Below are positions 1 to 6,330 of a DNA stretch of 8,713 bases, piece by piece. The DNA is from CAYMEV01 sp964431655 [NCBI: uncultured bacterium] (GTDB taxonomy: Bacteria; CAYMEV01). Numbering within the stretch: position 1 is the stretch's first letter; each line of letters starts with the position of its first letter. The stretch lies in NCBI GenBank assembly GCA_964431655.1, contig CAYSKJ010000071.1, positions 6,449 through 15,161 on the forward strand, given 5' to 3'. The notes below the pieces were generated by a model. That model made no database searches, was not told where the DNA came from, and saw only the letters and a list, made by a program, of their open reading frames with translations. The position numbers and the translations under genes were made by a program.

Positions 1-555
1 TATTATATCTGTACCTATGGCAATATGAAAGCTTACGGGCAAACCCAGGCTGTAGGCCTGGTAGAACAGGCTGTGAGACTTGTATTTGTAGTCATGCTTT
101 TCTATATGCTCGCCGTAAACCTCTGAAAGAGGCCTGTTTGATTCAGCTGCCAGGGAAAAAAGACTGTTCAATATCCTGCAGGTTTCATCAACCATTCCGA
201 ATTCACCGTTTTTGAGAGCATTTTCCACATCCTCGGAGGTTTTACCCTCATAAGCTATCTCAAAATCATGAATGAGAGATGCACCGTTGGTTGCAAGAGC
301 TGTAATATAGCCATCCTTCATCATCTGTATGATTATCGGCGAAAGACCGCATTTTATAAGATGCGCCCCGAATCCGGCCACAAAACCCTTTTTCCCTTTA
401 ATATCACGTATTATTCGGACAAATTCCTTAAAATTTTTGCCCTGAAGAATGTCAGGCATAAGGTCACAGATGTCATCCCCGATCCTTGAAAAGCCTCCGG
501 TTGAAACCTTGCTGACCCTTTCGCTGATGCTGTATCTTCTGATATTATTTTTCAT
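1..555 (-). CDS. Deoxyhypusine synthase-like conserved protein, 5' part only (runs off left edge)
   Basis: This is an open frame of 185 codons without a stop; the 3' end lies outside the window. It starts at ATG 555-553, overlapping the end of the isomerase gene by 11 bases, with GAGGA about 11 bases upstream. Visible segments are GFGAHLIKCGLSP (61-73), then a hydrophobic stretch into ATNGASLIHDFEIA (88-101), TSEDV (106-110), EFGM (118-121) and FHIAIGTDII at the edge (176-185). The NGAxxIHDFE segment resembles the Gly/Ala-His-Asp motif of archaeal and bacterial deoxyhypusine synthase-like proteins, which have an NAD-binding Rossmann-type fold. From memory, similar proteins of about 300 residues sit beside heptose genes in Desulfobacterota-like bacteria. 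True deoxyhypusine synthase modifies eIF-5A with spermidine. That substrate is not expected in bacteria, so the reaction here is unknown. The family call is moderate and the reaction is not assigned. No export signal is seen, so it is probably cytoplasmic. Confidence 0.6.
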   Translation of the reverse strand, partial: MKNNIRRYSISERVSKVSTGGFSRIGDDICDLMPDILQGKNFKEFVRIIRDIKGKKGFVAGFGAHLIKCGLSPIIIQMMKDGYITALATNGASLIHDFEIAYEGKTSEDVENALKNGEFGMVDETCRILNSLFSLAAESNRPLSEVYGEHIEKHDYKYKSHSLFYQAYSLGLPVSFHIAIGTDII

Positions 556-1141
556 TTATGACCGCTTCCTCGACAGCCCGGCACAGTATATGCCCGAGCA
601 GGTCATGAACCTCCTGTATCCTCGGTGTATCAGGTGAGTCGACAATTATGCAGTCATCGGAGTAGTCCCGGGCCAACCCGCCGCCCCTGCCGAGAAAGGA
701 AAAACAGTATATACCCATAAACTTTGCTTTTTTTAATGCCCTTACGATGTTTGGAGAATTACCGCTGGTGGAAAGGCAGAGAAGGACATCACCTTTCCTG
801 CCCAGGGCTTCTATCTGTCTTTCAAAGATATTGGCAAAATCATAATCATTGGATATAGAGGTAATATTGGATGTATCAACAGTCAGTGACAAAGCCGGTA
901 AGGCTCTTCTTTCATGCATAAAACGGTTTATAAATTCAGCGGCAATATGCTGTGCCTGGGCAGCACTGCCTCCGTTACCCATGATCATGAGCTTCCCTGC
1001 AATGCAGAAGGACTTATAAACCTTCCCGGAAAGATTTGCAAGTTTCTCCTTCCAGCTGTTGAGACCGCTCATTGACTGCAGGAGTTCTATCAGGTCATTT
1101 ATATCCTTTTCAATCATTTCGTGAAAAATCTGTTCTTCCAT
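545..1141 (-). CDS. gmhA: Phosphoheptose isomerase (sedoheptulose 7-phosphate isomerase), GmhA type
   Basis: The product is a SIS-domain enzyme of 198 residues, close to the usual length of GmhA (E. coli 192). It should convert sedoheptulose 7-phosphate to D-glycero-D-manno-heptose 7-phosphate, the first committed step towards ADP-heptose for the LPS inner core, in the cytoplasm. Visible motifs are GNGGSAAQAQHIAAEF (55-70), DTSNITSISND (89-99), the phosphate-binding STSGNSPN (124-131) and TPRIQEVHDLLGH (172-184). Residues H65, E69, Q176 and H184 match the spacing of the zinc ligands known in GmhA (H61, E65, Q172, H180), so the enzyme is probably active. It starts 15 bases after the IscU-like gene; the ribosome site is only a modest GGGA. 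The hldE- and gmhB-type partners are not in the window. DiaA, a SIS-domain paralogue, is the main alternative, but the metal ligands favour GmhA. Confidence 0.9.
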   Translation of the reverse strand: MEEQIFHEMIEKDINDLIELLQSMSGLNSWKEKLANLSGKVYKSFCIAGKLMIMGNGGSAAQAQHIAAEFINRFMHERRALPALSLTVDTSNITSISNDYDFANIFERQIEALGRKGDVLLCLSTSGNSPNIVRALKKAKFMGIYCFSFLGRGGGLARDYSDDCIIVDSPDTPRIQEVHDLLGHILCRAVEEAVINEK

Positions 1142-1156
1142 GGTTATTTCCCGCTT

Positions 1157-1522
1157 TTATGAATTTTTTCTGTATTTTTCTATAGCCTGGCTGATGGCAT
1201 ACCGGGGAAGGTCGATACACAGAAAATCATTCTCATCAAACCCAAGGTCCAGCCTCAGGGTATTTTTATCAAGTTTGTCGATTTCCTCGAGACTGAGTCC
1301 TCTAACCTTCTCCGATATATAACTGCAGCTTGCTATGATACGCGGACAGCCCTTTACCAGATAGGATACCTCCTTTACCCGGCCTTCTTCAATCCTTAAA
1401 AAAAACCTTATTTTATCGGAATCAGACTCATTCTCAGCTTCAAAATCAGCATTATAGTTATCAAGGCTTCCGATATTCCTGGGGTTCTGAAAGTGTTCAA
1501 GAAAAAGCTTGTTATATGCCAC
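1157..1522 (-). CDS. IscU/NifU N-terminal-like Fe-S scaffold protein with a missing cysteine ligand
   Basis: The product has 121 residues, close to IscU (about 128). The N terminus MAYNKLFLEHFQNPRNIGSL matches the IscU opening (HYENPRNVGS in E. coli). IscU proteins assemble Fe-S clusters on three cysteines (37, 63 and 106 in E. coli), using sulfur from a cysteine desulfurase. Here C59 (in KGCPRIIASCS) and C102 match the second and third cysteines. At the first site, usually ACGD, there is SDSD (33-36): the cysteine position is D34, while D36 keeps the acidic residue. H105 of IscU is replaced by L101, and the LPPVK motif read by HscA is absent. C66 is an extra cysteine that might help. The gene overlaps the desulfurase gene by 11 bases, so the two are probably translationally coupled. 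It starts at GTG behind a strong AAGGAG. Whether it builds clusters or only accepts sulfur cannot be told; family membership is firm. Confidence 0.85.
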   Translation of the reverse strand: MAYNKLFLEHFQNPRNIGSLDNYNADFEAENESDSDKIRFFLRIEEGRVKEVSYLVKGCPRIIASCSYISEKVRGLSLEEIDKLDKNTLRLDLGFDENDFLCIDLPRYAISQAIEKYRKNS

Positions 1523-2663
1523 TGCTGTATCTCCTTAACTGGCCTGTAACCTTTTTTACCGTATCAATAAAGTAACTGATCTGATCATCATCATTGTCAA
1601 TGCCCGTGGAAACCCTTATAGCCGATCCTGCACACTCGGCATCCATGCCCATGGCATCCAGCACCCTTGAGTACCCTTTCCCGTCCTTTTTATGGGAGGT
1701 ACAGGCTGACGCTGTGGATACTGCAATACCGTTCAGACTCAGCATTTCCGCCAGAGATTCGCCGTTAATACCTATGAAACTCATGTTGATTATATTAGGC
1801 AGGCTTTTCCCGGGATTCTGATTGATATGGAAGCCCTGAATACTGCTCAGCTCATCTATTATCATTTTCTTCCAGGACTTATACCTTTCATTATTGCTTT
1901 CCAGGCTCCTGCTTACAATACTTAAAGCCTCAGCCATACCCACAGCGCCGGGAACATTTTCGGTGCCTGAACGGACATTTTTCTCGTGCCCTCCCCCAAA
2001 AATAATGGGTAAAGGATGAAGACCCCTCTTTATATAGAGGAAACCCGCTCCCTTAGGTCCGTAAAATTTATGGGATGATGCCGAAAGCATGCCAATACCC
2101 AGCGCCTCTGTATCTACCTTCATTTTGCCCACTGCCTGAACCGCATCCGTGTGGAGCACGGCACCGACGCGGTCTGAGATAATTCTTATATCCTCAAGGG
2201 GCTGGAGGGAACCCGTTTCATTATTGGCACTCATAACTGAAACAAGAAAAGTGTCATCGTCTATCCTGTCCCGCAGAAAATCCAGATCAACAATGCCGTC
2301 CCGGTCCACGGGTATTGTATAAACCCTGTATCCGCATTCCTTGAGAAATGCACAGGGCTCCATGACCGCTTCATGCTCTATTTTGGATAAAAACAGGGTT
2401 TTCTTCTGCGATGCCCTGGCCAGGCCCAAAAGGGCTATATTGTTTGCCTCAGTGCCCCCCGATGTAAAAAATATTTCATCAGGCCCGGCACCTATCAGGG
2501 AAGCAACAGTATTTCTGGAATCCTCAAGGGCTTTTTTTGCTTCTTTGCCAAAGAAATGCATGCTGGATGCATTTCCGAATTTTTCAGTAAAATAAGGAGC
2601 CATAACCTCTGCAACCCTTCTTAAAACCGGCGTCGTTGCAGAATGGTCCAGATAAACCTTCAA
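1512..2663 (-). CDS. Cysteine desulfurase, NifS/IscS family (class V aminotransferase fold)
   Basis: This is a 383-residue PLP enzyme that should take sulfur from L-cysteine as an enzyme persulfide, giving alanine, and pass it to a partner such as the IscU-like protein encoded next. The N terminus YLDHSATTP (4-12) and FGNASS (29-34) are typical. TSGGTEANN (67-75) binds cofactor phosphate, H97 should stack on the PLP ring, and HTDAVQ (171-176) gives D173 and Q176. SSHKFYGPKG (196-205) carries the Schiff-base lysine K199, and RSGTEN spans 231-236. The catalytic cysteine is C321 in STASACTSHKK, in the longer loop of group I enzymes. R350 should bind the substrate carboxylate. All key residues are present. 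The start is TTG, chosen because GGGAGG lies just upstream and no in-frame ATG precedes it. It begins 25 bases after the PDZ/PEGA gene. NifS and IscS cannot be told apart here, so no symbol is given. Confidence 0.93.
   Translation of the reverse strand: MKVYLDHSATTPVLRRVAEVMAPYFTEKFGNASSMHFFGKEAKKALEDSRNTVASLIGAGPDEIFFTSGGTEANNIALLGLARASQKKTLFLSKIEHEAVMEPCAFLKECGYRVYTIPVDRDGIVDLDFLRDRIDDDTFLVSVMSANNETGSLQPLEDIRIISDRVGAVLHTDAVQAVGKMKVDTEALGIGMLSASSHKFYGPKGAGFLYIKRGLHPLPIIFGGGHEKNVRSGTENVPGAVGMAEALSIVSRSLESNNERYKSWKKMIIDELSSIQGFHINQNPGKSLPNIINMSFIGINGESLAEMLSLNGIAVSTASACTSHKKDGKGYSRVLDAMGMDAECAGSAIRVSTGIDNDDDQISYFIDTVKKVTGQLRRYSSGI
1531..1536 (-). promoter_or_regulatory. Ribosome binding site for the GTG-started IscU-like gene
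   Basis: AAGGAG lies eight bases before GTG 1522-1520, inside the last codons of the desulfurase gene. The resulting N terminus MAYNKLF agrees with the conserved IscU opening, which supports this start and coupled translation. Confidence 0.8.
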
Positions 2664-2668
2664 TCTTT

Positions 2669-2674
2669 CCTCCC
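2669..2674 (-). promoter_or_regulatory. Strong ribosome binding site for the TTG-started desulfurase
   Basis: GGGAGG lies five bases before TTG 2663-2661. The protein beginning there matches the usual NifS N terminus (YLDHSATTP at residues 4-12), so the rare start codon is well supported. Confidence 0.8.
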
Positions 2675-2688
2675 TGTTAAAATAATAA

Positions 2689-4821
2689 TTACTGTATTGC
2701 CCCTATAAGAAACAGATAGAAGTTTGAGATATTCCTAACAGAATAATACGGGAAATCACCGAATATTGATTCCTCTTTAAGAACAGCTCCGGAAAAAAGC
2801 GCTCTTGCCCTGTCCACGGAGCCTATATTATAGGAGCATATACCGCTGTATAACTCAGGACTGCCATGCATAATGCCCAGGTTTGAATAACTGGATATCA
2901 TGCTGAAACCCTCTTTTAAGGCCTTTTCATAAAGTCCGAAATGCATATAGCACAGCCCCGTATTAAGATAGTAGATATCTTTGAAAAAGGGCCTTTTTTC
3001 ATTCCTGAGATTAAAATAGATATTTGCAAGGATAAGATTATAGTTCATATCCCTGTTATAGCCGTATTCCCTGGGAATAAGGGAAACAGGTATCTCCGCG
3101 TCCATGGTTTTTGAGTGCCTGCTTATTTTCAGGGACACCTTTTCATCAATCCCCATCCCCGCAAGAAATTCCCTGAAATCCTGCACCTGATTGATTGCAC
3201 TGCCGTTAACCGAGAGGATGTGGTCGTAGTTTTCCATTCCCAGGCTCTCAGCAGGGCTTCCCGGATATACCCTTACAACTATAAGCCCCTGTTCTCCTGC
3301 CGGATTGGAAATCAGGTCCATCCCAAGCCAGTTTTCTGTAAAACTGATATCCTTGTCCATATTTATTATGAAATTATACATGAAGGCTGATTCTTTTGTC
3401 GCAAGCCTTATAACAGAGGGCCTGCTATGGGAAAAATGGTAGAAATATACATCAAATTCCCTGTCTATGGACAGAGGATCCAGTATCCCCAAGGCTATTA
3501 TGTCAAAGTTATATTTGCCATGCAGCATGGAGAGAAAATCACCTGTATCAGCTCCGTAATCTCCGGCAAGGGCCGACTGGAAGAGGCTGCGGTACATCGG
3601 GTCATTGCTGAGGGTATCAGAGAAGATATTGTAGTTACGCATCCTTTCAAGAAGCCTGTCAAATTCCTCAATATTGCTGCTGATAAATTTTTCCCCGCTC
3701 CGGTCATACAATCCCAGCCAGAGTATTGTAGGTTTGAAGATGATTTCTTCAAACTTCCTGCGGTTTGAATCAATCCTGACTTTTTTTGTCCAGACGCCTC
3801 CGCTGTCGTTTACAACCTTTATTATATGCTCACCGAGACAGATATTATCAATAATATTTCTCTGCATGCTGTAAGGCTGGTCATTAATATAAACCCTTGC
3901 GCCGGCAATATCTCCCACCAGCTCAATACTGCCTGTACTGCTCTGCATGACTACATCATCAATCCTGTAGTCTTCAGCTGATTCAATATATACCTCCCTT
4001 GTCTCAGTTTTGTAGCACATCCTGGAGAAGGTAATCCTTACACTTCCCATGGGGATTTCGTTGATTATAAAAGGATCAGAAAAAGTCCCGGTTTCGGTAT
4101 ATATATAAGGGTTTGCAGGTATGTAGCCTGGAGATGAAGTCGTACCTGCAGGACGTTCCTCAACATATATTTCAACATCCGGAGGGCAGGTCCTTACCTC
4201 AAGGGATGCTGAAATTCTCTCCAGGTTTTCTTTAATGCTGATATCCTTATTCACTTCTATATCCCTGATTATTTCCGCATAATTGGGCTTATAAATCTTC
4301 AGCTGATACTGCCCGTAGATCAGCCTTTTATCCTTTACAGGGGTGTTTCCAGCGGCTTTTGAACCTATAAATACCTGGGCATTTTCAGGAACTGTGGAGA
4401 TATTTACCGATGCTGTGCTCTCCCTGCGTATTTTGTCAAAGGTATTTATAATTGTCGATGAGATAATGCTGGAATCAGGCATGTAATCCGGATTGAGCAG
4501 TACAATTTTTCTGAATTCACGGCTGGCATCTTCAATCTGCCCCGCATTGTAGTGAGTAATGCCGATATACATGTGGGAATCATGGATGACAGCATCCAGA
4601 GCTGTTATTTCATCATCCGGAATCTGCTCATAGATCTGGTTTACATCCTCTATAATCTTATTGAACATCGGGATGCATTCCTGCTGTGATACACTGAAAT
4701 GAACAGCCTTTGCCCTTGCGAACTCATCCATCACCGCTGAGGTTATGCCGTTTATTTCCTGGCCCGGTATTATAAGCGAAAAAACAAAGCAGATTATTAT
4801 ATAAACATACAGTCTCTTCAT
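2689..4821 (-). CDS. Exported multidomain protein: TPR-like, PEGA repeats, PDZ, C-terminal TPR
   Basis: The product has 710 residues. The start at 4821 is chosen over in-frame codons further upstream because AGAGG lies nine bases before it and the protein then opens with a signal peptide (MKRLYVYIIICFVF, then Pro-Gly near 19-20). The longer version would run deep into the preceding gene. Domains in order: helical TPR-like segment (about 45-130, with YNAGQIEDASREFRKIVLLNPD); PEGA-type repeats at about 137-200 (VPENAQVFIGSKAAGNTP), 205-293 (PPDVEIYVEERPAGTTS) and 296-360 (GARVYINDQP); an unrecognised region (362-480); a PDZ domain (about 495-580, with GLIVVRVYPGSPAESLGM and DHILSVNG); and TPR-like helices (590-685). 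There is no protease domain, so the PDZ is probably for binding. It should act outside the cytoplasm, most likely in the periplasm. It starts 13 bases after the propeller gene and shares PEGA repeats with the kinase. Its function is unknown; a scaffold or partner of the kinase is an inference. Confidence 0.8.
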   Translation of the reverse strand: MKRLYVYIIICFVFSLIIPGQEINGITSAVMDEFARAKAVHFSVSQQECIPMFNKIIEDVNQIYEQIPDDEITALDAVIHDSHMYIGITHYNAGQIEDASREFRKIVLLNPDYMPDSSIISSTIINTFDKIRRESTASVNISTVPENAQVFIGSKAAGNTPVKDKRLIYGQYQLKIYKPNYAEIIRDIEVNKDISIKENLERISASLEVRTCPPDVEIYVEERPAGTTSSPGYIPANPYIYTETGTFSDPFIINEIPMGSVRITFSRMCYKTETREVYIESAEDYRIDDVVMQSSTGSIELVGDIAGARVYINDQPYSMQRNIIDNICLGEHIIKVVNDSGGVWTKKVRIDSNRRKFEEIIFKPTILWLGLYDRSGEKFISSNIEEFDRLLERMRNYNIFSDTLSNDPMYRSLFQSALAGDYGADTGDFLSMLHGKYNFDIIALGILDPLSIDREFDVYFYHFSHSRPSVIRLATKESAFMYNFIINMDKDISFTENWLGMDLISNPAGEQGLIVVRVYPGSPAESLGMENYDHILSVNGSAINQVQDFREFLAGMGIDEKVSLKISRHSKTMDAEIPVSLIPREYGYNRDMNYNLILANIYFNLRNEKRPFFKDIYYLNTGLCYMHFGLYEKALKEGFSMISSYSNLGIMHGSPELYSGICSYNIGSVDRARALFSGAVLKEESIFGDFPYYSVRNISNFYLFLIGAIQ

Positions 4822-4834
4822 AGCTTTTTTCCTC

Positions 4835-6304
4835 TCATTTAAGCAGGTGAACATTATTGTTGCTCTCAATGACAGCAATGGAACCATCAGGCATAAAACC
4901 GATCCTCTGGGGCTTGTCAATATTAAAAAGCCTGAGATTAATATTTGCAATTGGAGCAATATTATAGTCATAAATCCATAGACTGCCGTTTTTATCCAGA
5001 ACATAGAGATTGCCTATAAAATCTACGGCTATGTCAACAGCCTGCTTTATATCATAGTTTTTGCCGTCAAACTGCTTGGTTGAGACAAACTCTCCGTTTG
5101 TCTTTATAACATTGATTGTCTTGAACTTATTGGAGACCAGAAAGACTCTGTCAAAAAGATCTACAGCCATTACTTCATCGCCCACAGCATAACCCCTGAA
5201 CATATCTGTCAGGAATTTGCCGCTTTTGTCAAAAACTGTCACGCTGTCTGAAGAGCCATCCAGCACATATATATTAAGCTCCTTATCAAAGGAAACAAAC
5301 TGTATATCCCTGAGCTCACGGCTTCCTTTGGAGAGGCTTAAAAATTCCCCGCCTGCAAATATCCTCCTGCCGTCATTTACAACTATTCTTCCTGAGGGGT
5401 CAAACTGAACATTTACAGGGTTTTTGAGGTTACTTACAATGGTTCTCTGATATACAAGATCACGGCTGTAGGCAGTAAGATTCTTCGCCCTGGAATCCAG
5501 AAAGTAATATCCGTGGATATCCCCGGTACAGGCAATTACTTTCTTTGATTCACCACTGAGGTTCAGATCATAGGCATAATAGAGGTAATTGGTTTTCTTA
5601 GATTTATATTTCAGCATCCTTATAAGATGCATGGAATAAGCCTCAGATCTCAGCAGATCATCCGGCGATTCGGTAAATTCAAGGGATTTGGACAGTGCAA
5701 TAAGCGCGTTTTCCAGGTCAATCTTTTTGAAATAATACCTTGCAAGAATCCCGTAAGGATCCAGAGTATCCCTTGAACCAACCGCATAAAGATACATCTC
5801 CATAAACCATATGGCCCTGTCAATATTCCCTGTTTTTTCAAAAAGCAGGCTTATGTTGTAAAGCGCTCTTTTCCAGTATTGGGAACCGGGATATATATTT
5901 ATAATCCTCAGGTAATCGGCAATAGATTTATTAACATCGTAATAGCCCAGCCCCTCAAGACCATATACCCCCCCCCGGAGGAAATAGGCTTTGGAGACCG
6001 TGTCATCCTCCCGCGAGACATCAATGGTCTTCTGAAGGTATTCAAAGGCCTTATCCGCATCCTTCCTGACCTCAAAATAATATTCCCCGAGCAGAAGTGA
6101 TGCCCGGCCGGCATAAACCGTACTGCTGTACTTATCTATTATCAGGTTCAGGTCTGGCAGAGCCTGGTCATATTTTCCCAGGGAAAAGAGGCTCTGGGCA
6201 TTCTGGTAATATCTCTGAGCAACAGCGCTGTCATTGTCTGCAAAGGATAAAAGGGGCAAAAGCATAAAAAGAAGAATTACCAGGGTTTTTCTAATTATTT
6301 GCAT
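4835..6304 (-). CDS. Exported TPR plus NHL-like beta-propeller protein
   Basis: The product has 489 residues. An ATG at 6310 is also in frame, but GGAGG ends directly against it. The ATG at 6304 has ideal spacing (six bases) and gives a clean signal peptide MQIIRKTLVILLFMLLPLLSFA, with likely cleavage after SFA (22). Residues 28-215 form TPR-like helical pairs, for example QNAQSLFSLGKYDQALPDLN. From about 240 to the end, repeats of the type NIYVLDGSSDSVTVFDKSGKF, DLFDRVFLVS, GNLYVLDKNGSLWIYD and PDGSIAVIES fit the blades of a six-bladed NHL-like propeller. Both parts usually bind proteins or ligands rather than catalyse, so a periplasmic binding or sensing role is inferred. The gene lies 26 bases after the kinase and 13 before the PDZ/PEGA gene. 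A run of nine G within codons 110-113 could make it prone to frameshift. No named family is recognised. Confidence 0.8.
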   Translation of the reverse strand: MQIIRKTLVILLFMLLPLLSFADNDSAVAQRYYQNAQSLFSLGKYDQALPDLNLIIDKYSSTVYAGRASLLLGEYYFEVRKDADKAFEYLQKTIDVSREDDTVSKAYFLRGGVYGLEGLGYYDVNKSIADYLRIINIYPGSQYWKRALYNISLLFEKTGNIDRAIWFMEMYLYAVGSRDTLDPYGILARYYFKKIDLENALIALSKSLEFTESPDDLLRSEAYSMHLIRMLKYKSKKTNYLYYAYDLNLSGESKKVIACTGDIHGYYFLDSRAKNLTAYSRDLVYQRTIVSNLKNPVNVQFDPSGRIVVNDGRRIFAGGEFLSLSKGSRELRDIQFVSFDKELNIYVLDGSSDSVTVFDKSGKFLTDMFRGYAVGDEVMAVDLFDRVFLVSNKFKTINVIKTNGEFVSTKQFDGKNYDIKQAVDIAVDFIGNLYVLDKNGSLWIYDYNIAPIANINLRLFNIDKPQRIGFMPDGSIAVIESNNNVHLLK

Positions 6305-6310
6305 AAGCAT

Positions 6311-6315
6311 CCTCC
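6311..6315 (-). promoter_or_regulatory. Ribosome binding site deciding the start of the propeller protein
   Basis: GGAGG on the minus strand touches the ATG at 6310 with no spacer but sits six bases from the in-frame ATG at 6304. This makes 6304 the likely start and removes two residues from the longest reading. Confidence 0.75.
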
Positions 6316-6330
6316 GTTATAAAAAGCACA

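Noticed and set aside
268-637. Two short plus-strand frames near the left edge
   Set aside because: Both lie opposite the open frame of the deoxyhypusine-synthase-like gene and the gmhA end, which show conserved motifs on the minus strand.
3427-3768. Plus-strand frame of 113 codons opposite the PDZ/PEGA gene
   Set aside because: It is the antisense of a well-supported coding region and shows no domain; it is a shadow frame.
4789-4821. Lipoprotein signal at Cys 11 of the PDZ/PEGA protein
   Set aside because: The residues before Cys are all isoleucine and lack the small residue of a lipobox; the Cys lies inside the hydrophobic core.
4822-5004. N-terminal extension of the PDZ/PEGA protein by 61 residues
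   Set aside because: It would lie almost wholly inside the propeller gene, lacks a ribosome site, and hides the signal peptide that begins at 4821.
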